Below are positions 1 through 9,346 of a DNA stretch of 56,279 nt, in pieces. A program made the position numbers and the translations under genes. The number at the start of each line of letters is the position of its first letter. Positions within the stretch are counted from its first letter, which is position 1. The notes under the pieces were generated by a model. That model was not told where the DNA came from. It made no database searches and saw nothing but the letters and a program-made list of their open reading frames with translations. This stretch comes from TMED109 sp015660425 (GTDB taxonomy: Bacteria; Pseudomonadota; Alphaproteobacteria; TMED109): positions 1 through 56,279 of the forward strand of contig JAPYTH010000008.1 of assembly GCA_029936295.1 (NCBI GenBank), read 5' to 3'.

Positions 1-299
1 ATACAGTTGCTGTTGAATATGCAATGGGTAACATAACTTTAGGTGCCCTTTATGCTCATCAAGAATTAGTTTACGGTACTGAAGCTGCAACTAATCATTC
101 AGCAGCTACCATTACTTCTACAAATGCAGGTCAAGTTTATGAAGACTCAGTAACAATACTTGGTGTTGGTTATAATATGGGTGGCGGAGTTAGTACTTTC
201 GTTCAATATAATCAAATGTCTCACACAGATGGTACTCATGCAACTGTAACAGATGTGGATCCATCCGTTCTAATAGCGGGTATTTCATTAGGATTCTAA
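1..299 (+). CDS. Outer-membrane porin, C-terminal fragment
   Basis: The reading frame is already open at the left edge (first full codon at base 3) and ends at a TAA, so only about the last 98 residues are present. They alternate polar and hydrophobic residues with glycine-rich turns, as in beta-barrel strands. The chain ends in phenylalanine (SLGF), the outer-membrane insertion signature of Gram-negative porins. It resembles the general diffusion porins of Alphaproteobacteria (Porin_4-like), but the family call rests on the C-terminus alone. A strong intrinsic terminator follows at 333-368, so this is the last gene of its transcript. Confidence 0.6.
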   Translation, partial: TVAVEYAMGNITLGALYAHQELVYGTEAATNHSAATITSTNAGQVYEDSVTILGVGYNMGGGVSTFVQYNQMSHTDGTHATVTDVDPSVLIAGISLGF

Positions 300-332
300 T
301 ATTGTAATATAATACTAGATTACAACGTAATT

Positions 333-368
333 AAAGAGGGGGTAATTATTTACCTCCTCTTTTTTTTT
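333..368 (+). terminator. Intrinsic terminator of the porin gene
   Basis: A 13-bp stem (333-345 pairing with 350-362, one G-U pair) closes a 4-base loop and runs into a T tract that continues to 368. It lies 34 bases after the porin stop codon and before the next gene. Confidence 0.85.
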
Positions 369-460
369 ATTTAATAGCAAAACAGCTATTGATTTTCATA
401 TAGTATAAATGTAAATCTATATTACTAATAAATTACTACTCAAAACAGGATGTTTACTAA

Positions 461-1030
461 ATGGCCTATAAAATTAATAACTGTTTTATTATTATAATTT
501 TTATTTTATCTACGTTAGTTTTTTTAAATACTTGTTCATTAGATGATGCAGAAATAGTGAGAGCTCCCCCTCCTGAAGATCGTGCTGAAAAAAGAGAGCG
601 TGAAAGAAGAGAAAGATATGACGAAACTGCAGAAGATGGAACATTCCTAGGAGATATGTTTAAAGGATTAACTGGCTTAGGAGACAAAAATAAGACAGGA
701 GGAGGGGGCATAGGAGTTAATACATATATTTGGAGAGCTTCATTAGACACACTATCTTTCATGCCTTTGCTTTCCGCAGACCCTTTTGGAGGAGTAATTA
801 TTACTGATTGGTATTCAAATTCAGAAACATCTAAAGAAAAGTTTAAAATTGTCGCTTATATACTGGGAACACAATTAAGAGTTGACGCTATAAAAGTTTC
901 AGTATTTAAAAAAATTAAAAAAGAAAATGGTAATTGGGTAGATACAAAAAATAACCAAATTCTGCAAAATAAAATTGAAGACGCTATATTGACAAAAGCT
1001 AGAAAGTATAAAATACAAAGTAAGAAATAA
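461..1030 (+). CDS. DUF3576 family lipoprotein
   Basis: This 189-residue protein has a hydrophobic N-terminal signal (about residues 7-24) ending in a lipobox-like LNTC, so Cys25 is the likely lipidated residue. A charged Arg/Glu stretch (about 38-52) and a Gly-rich linker follow. The C-terminal domain (about 84-185) contains YIWRASLDTLSFMPL and DPFGGVIITDWY, which I recognise as DUF3576. In Alphaproteobacteria members of this family usually lie just upstream of leuS, as here (28-base gap). The function is unknown; an envelope role is inferred from the lipidation signal and the nearby lptE. Confidence 0.8.
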   Translation: MAYKINNCFIIIIFILSTLVFLNTCSLDDAEIVRAPPPEDRAEKRERERRERYDETAEDGTFLGDMFKGLTGLGDKNKTGGGGIGVNTYIWRASLDTLSFMPLLSADPFGGVIITDWYSNSETSKEKFKIVAYILGTQLRVDAIKVSVFKKIKKENGNWVDTKNNQILQNKIEDAILTKARKYKIQSKK

Positions 1031-1058
1031 TCCTATCTAATAAAAAAAGAGAGCAATA

Positions 1059-3644
1059 ATGACAACCCATGAGCCATATATCGCAAAAACAATAGAAAAA
1101 TTATGGCAAAAAAAGTGGGAAAAACATAATGTTTTCCAAGCGTCAGAAGATAGTGATAAAAAAAATTATTATGTTTTGGAAATGTTTCCCTATCCATCCG
1201 GCAAAATTCATATGGGCCATGTACGCGTCTACACATTAGGAGATGTGCTAGCAAGATACAAAAGGGCTACAGGGCATAATGTTTTGCACCCAATGGGATG
1301 GGATGCTTTTGGCATGCCTGCTGAGAATGCCGCTTTCGAAAATAAAATACATCCTGCTATCTGGACTAAAAAAAATATAGATAATATGCGAGAACAGCTT
1401 AAAGCTATGGGATTAAGTTATGACTGGCAACTAGAATTCGCTACCTGCGACCCATTATATATTGAATGTCAACAAAAAATATTTTTGGATTTTTATAAAA
1501 ATAATTTAGCCTATAGAAAAGAAGCTTGGGCAAATTGGGACCCTGTAGACCAAACCGTCCTTTCTAATGAACAGGTGATAGATGGGAAAGGTTGGAGGTC
1601 TGGTGCTAAAGTTGAAAGAAGAAAACTCCCACAATGGTTTTTTAGAATTACAGAATTTGCAGATGATTTAATTGACAGTTTGGATAAATTAGATAATTGG
1701 TCAAAACAAGTAAAAGTTATGCAAAAAAATTGGATTGGAAGATCAGAAGGCCTTAAGTTAAATTTTAAGATTTCTAAAAACTCTATCCTTTCCTCTGACA
1801 AAAATACAATAGAGGTGTATACTACTAGACCGGACACAATCTTTGGAGCAAGTTTTATTGCTATTGCTCCAGACCACCCTATTTCCAAAGTATGTGCTGA
1901 AAATAATAAGGCCTTACAAAAATTTATATTTGAATGCAATCAAATTGGAACTTCTGAAGAAGCTCTAGAAAAAGCAGAAAAAAAAGGCTTTAATACAAAG
2001 ATTAAGGTCCATCACCCTTTTATTAAAGGGGAATATTTAACTGTATACGTTGCAAATTTTGTTCTCATGAGTTATGGAACTGGTGCTATTTTTGGAGTAC
2101 CTGCTCATGATCAAAGAGATCTTGATTTTGCAAATAAACTTAATTTACCAATTAAATTAGTCGTTGAAAGCAAGAATATTGAGGATAATAAAATAACCAA
2201 TATTGCATATACAGGTGATGGGAAAATTGTAAACTCTCGTTTTCTAGATGGTATGACGATAAAAGAAGCAAAAGCGCATATAATTAAGATTTCAGAAGAG
2301 AAACATATAGGAAAAAAATCTAAACAATTTAGATTACATGATTGGTGTGCTTCGAGACAAAGATATTGGGGTTGTCCTGTTCCTATTATTCTGTGTAATG
2401 ATTGTGGCATTATCCCTGTGCCTAATTCTGAGCTTCCCGTTTTACTTCCTGATGACGTAACGTTTGATAAGTCTGGTAATCCTCTAGACCATCATGAAAA
2501 ATGGCATACAGTTGCTTGTCCAGCTTGTGGAAATATAGCGAAAAGAGAAACCCAAACATTTGATACCTTTGTTGATTCTTCGTGGTATGCTCTTAGATAT
2601 CCCTCACCTAAATCTAAAACACCGATAGAGAAAAAACAAATGCTTAAGTGGTCTCCGCCTGACCAATACGTAGGGGGGATTGAACATGCCATACTTCATT
2701 TGCTGTATGCAAGATTTTTTAGTAGAGCATTAAAAAAAACAAATTATGTTAATTTTGATGAGCCTTTTAAAGGTTTGTTTTGTCAAGGAATGGTCTGCCA
2801 CAAAACTTATAGAGGGCCCGACGGATGGGTAGAGCCTCAAGATATTGTATTTAAAAATAATAAAGCATTTCAAAAATCAAATTTACAAGAAGTTGAAATA
2901 GGGCGATCTGAGAAAATGTCCAAATCAAAAAAAAATGTTGTAGACCCCATGTCTATTATCAATACATATGGTGCAGATACAGCTCGACTTTTTATGCTAT
3001 CGGATTCGCCTCCAGAAAGAGACCTGGATTGGCGTATAAGCGGGGTTGATGGCTGTTGGAAATATTTAAAAAAAATATGGGCACACTTTCATAATTATTC
3101 TTTTGATAAAGAAAATAGAACTATTATTAAAGAAGCAAATGAAAATGAGAATAACTTAAGAAGAGAAATTCATTTATGTATAAAAAACACTTCGGAAAAC
3201 ATAGAATCTTTTAAATATAATAGTGCTGTTGCAAGTATAAGAAAACTATCCAATGTGTTACTTACCTACAAAATAAACTCTAAAGAGCCTATAAAAGAAC
3301 AAATTATATTAGAAGGCTGGAAATCATTTTTAATAATGATGACCCCCATAACGCCACATATAACAGAAGAACTCTGGAAATGTATAGATAAAAAAACTTT
3401 GCTTTTAGAGCAACAATGGCCGAATATAGATAAAACTTTATTAAAAAATAAAAAGTTGATAATAGCTGTACAAATTAATGGAAAACTTAAAAATACTATA
3501 GAAATTGACCAAGATAAAGCTGACAATCAAGATCATCAGAAAGAGAGTGCACTTGCCTTAAATAATATAAAAAAGGCTATCATAAATAAGACTCCTAAAA
3601 AAGTTATAGTAGTACCAGGAAAAGTAGTTAACATTGTTATTTAA
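1059..3644 (+). CDS. leuS: Leucyl-tRNA synthetase
   Basis: This cytosolic class I aminoacyl-tRNA synthetase (861 residues, normal bacterial size) charges tRNA-Leu. The HIGH motif reads HMGH at residues 51-54, inside FPYPSGKIHMGH. The KMSKS motif is exact at 619-623. The editing (CP1) domain lies between them, with a TTRPDTIFGA segment near 250 and a GVPAHDQRD segment near 350. A Cys-rich zinc insertion appears near 450-490. The ATG is preceded by an AGAGAG ribosome site. Its 3' end overlaps lptE by 11 bases, giving the leuS-lptE-holA order standard for Alphaproteobacteria. Confidence 0.98.
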   Translation: MTTHEPYIAKTIEKLWQKKWEKHNVFQASEDSDKKNYYVLEMFPYPSGKIHMGHVRVYTLGDVLARYKRATGHNVLHPMGWDAFGMPAENAAFENKIHPAIWTKKNIDNMREQLKAMGLSYDWQLEFATCDPLYIECQQKIFLDFYKNNLAYRKEAWANWDPVDQTVLSNEQVIDGKGWRSGAKVERRKLPQWFFRITEFADDLIDSLDKLDNWSKQVKVMQKNWIGRSEGLKLNFKISKNSILSSDKNTIEVYTTRPDTIFGASFIAIAPDHPISKVCAENNKALQKFIFECNQIGTSEEALEKAEKKGFNTKIKVHHPFIKGEYLTVYVANFVLMSYGTGAIFGVPAHDQRDLDFANKLNLPIKLVVESKNIEDNKITNIAYTGDGKIVNSRFLDGMTIKEAKAHIIKISEEKHIGKKSKQFRLHDWCASRQRYWGCPVPIILCNDCGIIPVPNSELPVLLPDDVTFDKSGNPLDHHEKWHTVACPACGNIAKRETQTFDTFVDSSWYALRYPSPKSKTPIEKKQMLKWSPPDQYVGGIEHAILHLLYARFFSRALKKTNYVNFDEPFKGLFCQGMVCHKTYRGPDGWVEPQDIVFKNNKAFQKSNLQEVEIGRSEKMSKSKKNVVDPMSIINTYGADTARLFMLSDSPPERDLDWRISGVDGCWKYLKKIWAHFHNYSFDKENRTIIKEANENENNLRREIHLCIKNTSENIESFKYNSAVASIRKLSNVLLTYKINSKEPIKEQIILEGWKSFLIMMTPITPHITEELWKCIDKKTLLLEQQWPNIDKTLLKNKKLIIAVQINGKLKNTIEIDQDKADNQDHQKESALALNNIKKAIINKTPKKVIVVPGKVVNIVI

Positions 3645-4167
3645 AAATTATATACATAAATACTTAATTAAGATCGTGCTATTAGTATCAATCCTAATAT
3701 TGTTTTCGTGCCAATTTAAGTCTGTTTATAAATCTGAGAATATTAATTTTAAACTCTGCTCGATAAAAGTTGATAACGAAAAAAATCCAGCAACCCTCTA
3801 TGAAATAATTTTTAAAAATGAATTAAAATCTATATTGTGCACAACAAAAACAAGTAAGACTAATTACTTTTTAAAATGGACTATTACAAAAAATTACAGA
3901 GAACTTATTAGGTCAACATCAAATTCGACGAGAAGGTATGAAGAAACTTTACTTATAAAGTTTGCAATTTTTGATAGTAAAAACAATACTAGTGTTTATT
4001 CTGATATAGTTACTGCTCGAGGAGCTTATAATGTTTTAGAGGACGAATTAATTAGTACGATAACATCTAAAAAAGCTGTGGAATTACAGATTGCTACTAT
4101 TGCTGCTCGACTTACCTTAGATAAAATACATTTGTTTATGTTAAAAAATGAAAATTCAGAACTATAA
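3634..4167 (+). CDS. lptE: LPS-assembly lipoprotein LptE
   Basis: This 177-residue protein has an N-terminal hydrophobic segment and a lipobox-like LFSC (Cys26), followed by a poorly conserved beta-rich domain of LptE type. With LptD it would form the outer-membrane translocon for lipopolysaccharide. Identification rests mainly on size, the lipidation signal and the fixed position between leuS and holA. The start is TTG inside leuS; an in-frame stop lies three codons upstream and no ATG is available, so TTG is the only conventional start. Its 3' end overlaps holA by 20 bases, suggesting translational coupling. Confidence 0.8.
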   Translation: MLFKNYIHKYLIKIVLLVSILILFSCQFKSVYKSENINFKLCSIKVDNEKNPATLYEIIFKNELKSILCTTKTSKTNYFLKWTITKNYRELIRSTSNSTRRYEETLLIKFAIFDSKNNTSVYSDIVTARGAYNVLEDELISTITSKKAVELQIATIAARLTLDKIHLFMLKNENSEL

Positions 4168-5176
4168 AATAGATCAATTCTGTAAGGACCAAAATCCTAA
4201 TACTCCTGCTATACTTTTATATGGCCAAGACTATGGATTAATAAGCGAGAGATCTTCTTTAATTATTAATAATTTTTTTAAAAACATGAACCATGAGATT
4301 AATTCTATTAATATAATTGATCTTGAATTAAATGCTATAATATCTAACCCTGAATTTTTAGATATAGAAGCAAGCTCCATATCTTTACTTAATAATAAAA
4401 AAATTATTAGAATAAAAGATGCAACTGATAGTCTCTCTAATATTATAGAGGGATATCTTCTCAAGCCTCATAAAGATTGCTTAATAATAATCTTAAGTGA
4501 AAATCTTTCTCCAAGATCAAAACTTAGAAAATTTTTTGAAGCTCATAAAGAAGCTACTATTCTTCCATGTTATAATGATGATAAGAAAAATATATTAAAC
4601 ATAATTGAAAACATGTTAGATAAAGAAAGTATCAGCATTGATACGGAAAGCAAAGAATTACTCGCGAACTATTTAGGTATAGATCGATTAATAACAAGAT
4701 CAGAAATAGAAAAAGCTATACTGTACGCAGGTAAAAACAAAAAACTAACATTAAAGGATGTTTCTGTTTTTTTAAGTGACCAAGCATCTATGAATATCGA
4801 TGCATTATATGATTTTAGCCTGGCAGGAGATATAAAAAATGCCTATAGAGTATTGCATAGAGTTCAAAATGAAGGAATTTCAGCTATACAAATTATAAGA
4901 ACTTTTATAAGACAAATACAGGGCCTCTATAGTATTCATCATTCTTTGGTTTTAAACTCTAATATTAACTTTGTATTAGATAATTTTAAACCTCCTATTT
5001 ATTTTAAAAGAAAAGCTAGTATTAAGATTCATGTAGAAAGATGGTCTTTAAAAAAGATTACTAAAGCTCTTTTGTTATTAGAAAATGCCGAAATATCTTG
5101 CAAACTCCCTAAAAGCAATCCTAATATCGTTGCAAAACAGGCAATTTTAAGTATAGGATTAATAAGTCATACTTAG
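4148..5176 (+). CDS. holA: DNA polymerase III subunit delta
   Basis: This 342-residue protein matches the clamp-loader delta subunit, which opens the beta sliding clamp. The N-terminal part reads ILLYGQDYGLI, the usual HolA opening. A degenerate AAA+ fold follows, with a conserved middle segment LANYLGIDRLITRSEIEKA. The C-terminal helical collar (about 215-340) includes a FIRQIQGLY segment. It overlaps lptE and is the last gene of the leuS operon. It ends 5 bases from the convergent parB stop. Confidence 0.92.
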   Translation: MKIQNYKIDQFCKDQNPNTPAILLYGQDYGLISERSSLIINNFFKNMNHEINSINIIDLELNAIISNPEFLDIEASSISLLNNKKIIRIKDATDSLSNIIEGYLLKPHKDCLIIILSENLSPRSKLRKFFEAHKEATILPCYNDDKKNILNIIENMLDKESISIDTESKELLANYLGIDRLITRSEIEKAILYAGKNKKLTLKDVSVFLSDQASMNIDALYDFSLAGDIKNAYRVLHRVQNEGISAIQIIRTFIRQIQGLYSIHHSLVLNSNINFVLDNFKPPIYFKRKASIKIHVERWSLKKITKALLLLENAEISCKLPKSNPNIVAKQAILSIGLISHT

Positions 5177-5181
5177 AAAGT

Positions 5182-6042
5182 TTATTTTTTTACTTTTTTA
5201 ATAATCTCTTCTAATTGCTCTAAATCTTTATAATAAAAAATAATTTGTCCTTTTCCATTTTTATCTTTTATTGTAGTTTTTAAACCAATAATTTCTTCTA
5301 TTTCATTTTCTAAACTTCTTATGTTTACATCAATTATATTTTTTGAGTCTTCTCTGTTAATTTTTTTATCTTTAACTAAAAGTTCTACCTGTCTTGCATT
5401 TAAATTGTCCTTAACTATCCTCCGGGCTAATTCTATGGTGTTTTTATGACCTATTATTGGTCTGGCTTGGCCTATGCTAATTTTTTTTTCTTCTATAAGC
5501 GTTTGTACTTCTTTAGGTAAATTTAATAACCTGATAAAATTAGTAACATAGCTTCTACTTCTCCTCATTGTCACGGCTAATTCTTCTTGGGTAATAGAAA
5601 ACTTCTGCATTACCTTCTTATAGCCTTTAGCTTCTTCTATCGGAGACAGGTCTTCTCTTTGTATGTTTTCTATTAAAGCTATAATAGCAACTTCTTCATC
5701 TTTAACATTCTTGATATAAACAGGTACTTCGTGAAGACCTACTAATTGCGCAGCTCTCCAACGTCTTTCTCCTGCAATTATTTGCCATGCATTTGCTTTA
5801 TTCTTTTTAGGCCTAACTATTATAGGTTGCAAAATCCCTCTATCTTTTATTGAATCAGAGAGATCTCTCAATGAATCTTTACTAAAATGTTTTCTGGGTT
5901 GAAAGGGATTTGGCTCGAGCAACTCTATAGCTACAAAATCTAATAGATTATTATTTATGCTTTTGTTTAAATTTATTTCGTTGTTTTCTATAAATAAAGC
6001 CTCTATCCCTCTTCCTAATCCACGCTTACTTTTAGATGACAT
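5182..6042 (-). CDS. parB: Chromosome-partitioning protein ParB
   Basis: ParB binds parS, loads onto DNA as a CTP-dependent clamp and recruits ParA and SMC near the origin. The N-terminus KRGLGRGIEALF is typical. The ParB/Srx nucleotide-binding box reads GERRWR at 91-96, with ENIQRE at 125-130. A helix-turn-helix spans about 148-172, and a short dimerisation domain ends the protein at 286 residues. An AGGAGAG ribosome site precedes the ATG. Two perfect parS sites lie 3.3 and 4.7 kb away at 9331 and 10714. It is transcribed with parA (9-base gap). Confidence 0.97.
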   Translation of the reverse strand: MSSKSKRGLGRGIEALFIENNEINLNKSINNNLLDFVAIELLEPNPFQPRKHFSKDSLRDLSDSIKDRGILQPIIVRPKKNKANAWQIIAGERRWRAAQLVGLHEVPVYIKNVKDEEVAIIALIENIQREDLSPIEEAKGYKKVMQKFSITQEELAVTMRRSRSYVTNFIRLLNLPKEVQTLIEEKKISIGQARPIIGHKNTIELARRIVKDNLNARQVELLVKDKKINREDSKNIIDVNIRSLENEIEEIIGLKTTIKDKNGKGQIIFYYKDLEQLEEIIKKVKK

Positions 6043-6051
6043 TTGTCTCTC

Positions 6052-6834
6052 CTATTTTATCCTTGTAATCATTTCTTTTGCTAAAGATATATAAGCTTGG
6101 CTTCCCGGAGCATTAATATCATATAATATGGCCGGCAAACCATGTGAAGGAGCTTCTGACAATCTAACATTTCTAGGTATAATAGTTTTAAAGACATCTT
6201 TGCCAAAATATTTTACTACCTCTTCTTTTACCTCTAGGCTTATCCGATTTCTCTTATCATACATGGTTAATAATATTCCTTCTATATATATGTCCGGATT
6301 TAATTTTTGCTTGATTCTTGCAATAGTTTTTTTTAAATGAGCCAACCCTTCTAATGCATAAAATTCACACTGCAGCGGTATCAATAATGAATCCGCTGCT
6401 GTTAAAGCATTTATTGTTAATAAACCTAATGAAGGTGGACAATCAATAAAAACAAAATCGTATTTTTTCTTTAATTCTACAGAATATCTTTGCAAACGCT
6501 TCATACGGTCTCGTGTATCTACCAATTCTACTTCTACTGCGCTTAAATCAACGGTAGCAGGAATTATTTGTAAGCCTGGAATTATAGTATTTTGTATTGA
6601 TCTCTCTATATTTTTAATATCTCCTAGAATTTCATATGAACCTAGCTTCCTATTCTTTTCTTCAATTCCTAGCCCTGTTGAAGCATTTCCTTGGGGATCT
6701 AGATCAACTAATAAAACTGATTTTTTTATAGCCGCCATAGATGTAGCAGTATTTATTGCTGTTGTGGTTTTTCCCACGCCTCCTTTTTGATTGGTTACAG
6801 CTATAATTTTACCTTTTTTATTAATTTGTGACAT
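6052..6834 (-). CDS. parA: Chromosome-partitioning ATPase ParA (Soj)
   Basis: This 260-residue Walker-type ATPase segregates the origin region together with ParB-parS. The deviant Walker A motif KGGVGKTT is at 17-24, the Walker A' VDLDPQGN follows, and Walker B reads FVFIDCPPSLG. The absence of an N-terminal DNA-binding extension marks the chromosomal Soj type. A TTG at 6846 could extend it by four residues, but that TTG itself overlaps the GAGAG ribosome site placed six bases before the ATG at 6834, so I use 6834. The start overlaps the end of rsmG by 14 bases. Confidence 0.97.
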   Translation of the reverse strand: MSQINKKGKIIAVTNQKGGVGKTTTAINTATSMAAIKKSVLLVDLDPQGNASTGLGIEEKNRKLGSYEILGDIKNIERSIQNTIIPGLQIIPATVDLSAVEVELVDTRDRMKRLQRYSVELKKKYDFVFIDCPPSLGLLTINALTAADSLLIPLQCEFYALEGLAHLKKTIARIKQKLNPDIYIEGILLTMYDKRNRISLEVKEEVVKYFGKDVFKTIIPRNVRLSEAPSHGLPAILYDINAPGSQAYISLAKEMITRIK

Positions 6835-7432
6835 TTTTGCTCTCAATACTATTAATTACAAATATATAACTATCTTTAGATGTAATGCTTTTTACTAAAT
6901 CATATTCTATATGAAAGTGTTTTTCAGCCAACAGCAACTCTTTTTTCCAATTTATGCCTTTAGGAAAAATACATACCCCTCTACTTTTTATTAAAGGGAA
7001 CGCAATTTTTAATAACTTCTCTAGGGAAGTTACGGCCCTTGCTACAACCGCAACTGCAGATTTAGAAGGAAGCTTCTCCGCCCTAATGTTATCAATGATT
7101 ATATTTGCTTGTGTTTGTCTCTTCACTTCCTCTAAAAAAATGCATTTTTTATAATTTGCCTCACATAAAATAATGTCTTTTCTTCCCATTATTGCTAAAA
7201 CCATTCCAGGAAAGCCTGCTCCAGCGCCTATATCATAAATGACAGCGCCTTTTTTTTCCTTAGGCAATAAAGAATAAAGCTGTGCACTATCTATAAAATG
7301 ACGCGCCCAAAGGTTATCTAAAGTAGAGTTACTAACTAAATTAAATTTTTTTTGCCACGTTTTCAATAAAGCACTATATATCGTTAGCTTTTCCTTTGCT
7401 TCCATTGAAAATGGGGATGAATAAGCATTCAT
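6821..7432 (-). CDS. rsmG: 16S rRNA (guanine527-N7)-methyltransferase RsmG (GidB)
   Basis: This SAM-dependent methyltransferase of 203 residues methylates G527 of 16S rRNA. The SAM-binding motif DIGAGAGFPGMVLA lies at about 68-81. A WARHFIDSAQL segment near residue 43 is typical of the family. A VVARAVTSLEKLL segment corresponds to the conserved ARA region. The start codon lies two bases after the mnmG stop and the end overlaps parA, giving the conserved mnmG-rsmG-parA-parB operon order. Confidence 0.95.
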   Translation of the reverse strand: MNAYSSPFSMEAKEKLTIYSALLKTWQKKFNLVSNSTLDNLWARHFIDSAQLYSLLPKEKKGAVIYDIGAGAGFPGMVLAIMGRKDIILCEANYKKCIFLEEVKRQTQANIIIDNIRAEKLPSKSAVAVVARAVTSLEKLLKIAFPLIKSRGVCIFPKGINWKKELLLAEKHFHIEYDLVKSITSKDSYIFVINSIESKNVTN

Positions 7433-7434
7433 AA

Positions 7435-9303
7435 TTACGCGGCTTTTTGGCGCATATAAACAATTACTGCCCCAATTGCAGCAGGAGTTATGCCAGGTAA
7501 TGCCGATGCTTGCGCTATAGACTCTGGCTTAACCCGTGACAAAACCTCTTTAGCCTCATTAGACAGAGAACCCACTAAAGAATAATCAATATCATTAGGA
7601 ATTTTTAACCGACTATCTTTTCTATACGTATTTATATCATTTCTTTGACGAGCAATATAAACGGCATATTGAGACTCTATTTCTATTTGTGAAGCAATAT
7701 AAGGCTCTATGTTTTTTAAATTAGGCCATACATCTATTAATTTACTAAAATTAATGTCTGGGAACGCAAGCAGGTCTGTAGCTGTCCTTCTAACACCATC
7801 TTTTCTTATATTTAAGCCCATTTTTATTCCTTGGTCAGGAGTAATATTTAAATCTTTTAATATATTATACGCCTTTATAATTTTATTTTTCTTTGTGTTA
7901 TAATGTTTCCATCTCTTCTCTGATACCACTCCTATTTTCCAACCAATTTCTGTTAACCGTTGGTCTGCATTATCTGTCCTTAGCCATAAACGATATTCAG
8001 CTCTAGAAGTAAACATCCTGTAAGGTTCTGGGGCGCCTCGGGTAACAAGGTCATCAATCATCACACCTAAATAAGCATCCGCCCTATCTAAGACAAGAGA
8101 AGAGTTTCCCAGTACTTTTCTTGCTGCATTTATTCCAGCTATTATTCCCTGTCCTGCTGCCTCCTCATAACCAGTAGTGCCATTAATTTGGCCGGCTAAA
8201 AATAAGCCTGAAACTTTATTTAATTCTAATGAAGAAGAACACTCTCTCGGATCAACAAAATCATAAGCTATTGCATAGCCAGGCCTTATAATTTTTGCTT
8301 TTTCTAACCCAGGTATTAATTTAATGATTTGCTCCTGAACATCTTCAGGCAAAGATGTAGATATTCCATTCGGATAAACAGTGTTATCATCTAGGCCTTC
8401 TGGCTCTAAGAAAATTTGATGCCTTTCTCGGTCTGAAAACCTCATAACTTTGTCTTCTATCGATGGGCAATATCTTGGCCCTTTAGCATCTAGCTGCCCT
8501 GAGTACATTGCAGATTTTTTAATATTTTTCTTAATTAAACTATGAATCTCAGAGCTTGTCCAAGTTATATGGCATTCAACCTGTTTGTTTTTAACCCTTT
8601 TATTATATGTGGAGAACATCTCCGGATCTTCATCGCCTAATTGTTTATCTAGAACATCCCATTCAATTGTATTTTTATCTAATCTAGGTGGAGTTCCTGT
8701 CTTTAACCTGCCCATCTTTAAATTAAAAGAGAGCAAATCATTTGCCAAACTTATAGAAGGAAGCTCATCTACCCGACCTGCAGATATGGTTTTTTCTCCT
8801 ATATGGATCATTCCATTTAGAAAGGTGCCTGTAGTTAATATTACAGCTTTAGAAAATAATGATTCTCCTGTTTCTAGTTTTACCCCTTTAACACTGCCAT
8901 CGTTATTCCTCAAAAAACAACCTACAGTTCCTTCTAAAACATCTAGCCCTTTCTGATTATTTACAGCTTTCTGCATAGCATTCCGGTATAACTTTCTATC
9001 TGCTTGGCATCTTGGCCCCCGGACTGCAGCACCTCTACTTCTGTTTAACAACCTAAACTGTATACCCGCCTCATCGGCAACCAGCCCCATTAAACCATCT
9101 AATGCGTCTATTTCTCTAACTAAATGGCCTTTGCCAATCCCTCCTATTGCAGGGTTGCACGACATTTCTCCAATTTTACTTAAGTCTTGCGTTATTAATA
9201 AAGTTTTTACCCCCATTCTCGCAGCCGCAGCCGCAGCTTCACACCCAGCATGGCCTCCGCCTATAACTATTACCTCTACACTCTTTATGCTTTTTTCTTT
9301 CAT
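7435..9303 (-). CDS. mnmG: tRNA uridine-34 carboxymethylaminomethyl synthase subunit MnmG (GidA)
   Basis: MnmG is the FAD-dependent partner of MnmE and installs the cmnm5 group on wobble uridine of certain tRNAs. The dinucleotide-binding motif GGGHAGCEAA is at residues 15-24. Other family signatures are SCNPAIGGIGKGHLVREIDALDG split over about 48-70, the TGTFLNGMIHIG segment, and GLFLAGQINGTTGYEEAAGQG. At 622 residues it is full length. An AAAGG ribosome site precedes the ATG. A parS site fills most of the gap to mnmE. Confidence 0.98.
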   Translation of the reverse strand: MKEKSIKSVEVIVIGGGHAGCEAAAAAARMGVKTLLITQDLSKIGEMSCNPAIGGIGKGHLVREIDALDGLMGLVADEAGIQFRLLNRSRGAAVRGPRCQADRKLYRNAMQKAVNNQKGLDVLEGTVGCFLRNNDGSVKGVKLETGESLFSKAVILTTGTFLNGMIHIGEKTISAGRVDELPSISLANDLLSFNLKMGRLKTGTPPRLDKNTIEWDVLDKQLGDEDPEMFSTYNKRVKNKQVECHITWTSSEIHSLIKKNIKKSAMYSGQLDAKGPRYCPSIEDKVMRFSDRERHQIFLEPEGLDDNTVYPNGISTSLPEDVQEQIIKLIPGLEKAKIIRPGYAIAYDFVDPRECSSSLELNKVSGLFLAGQINGTTGYEEAAGQGIIAGINAARKVLGNSSLVLDRADAYLGVMIDDLVTRGAPEPYRMFTSRAEYRLWLRTDNADQRLTEIGWKIGVVSEKRWKHYNTKKNKIIKAYNILKDLNITPDQGIKMGLNIRKDGVRRTATDLLAFPDINFSKLIDVWPNLKNIEPYIASQIEIESQYAVYIARQRNDINTYRKDSRLKIPNDIDYSLVGSLSNEAKEVLSRVKPESIAQASALPGITPAAIGAVIVYMRQKAA

Positions 9304-9330
9304 AAATACCTTTTACTACATTTTGTTTTG

Positions 9331-9346
9331 TGTTTCACGTGAAACA
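9331..9346. other. parS centromere site 1
   Basis: This is a perfect 16-bp palindrome, TGTTTCACGTGAAACA, identical to the widely conserved bacterial parS consensus bound by ParB. It abuts the mnmE stop codon at 9347 and lies upstream of mnmG, about 12.6 kb from the predicted origin. Confidence 0.95.

Noticed and set aside
6834..6846. TTG start extending ParA by four residues
   Set aside because: The GAGAG ribosome site overlaps this codon and is correctly spaced for the ATG at 6834.
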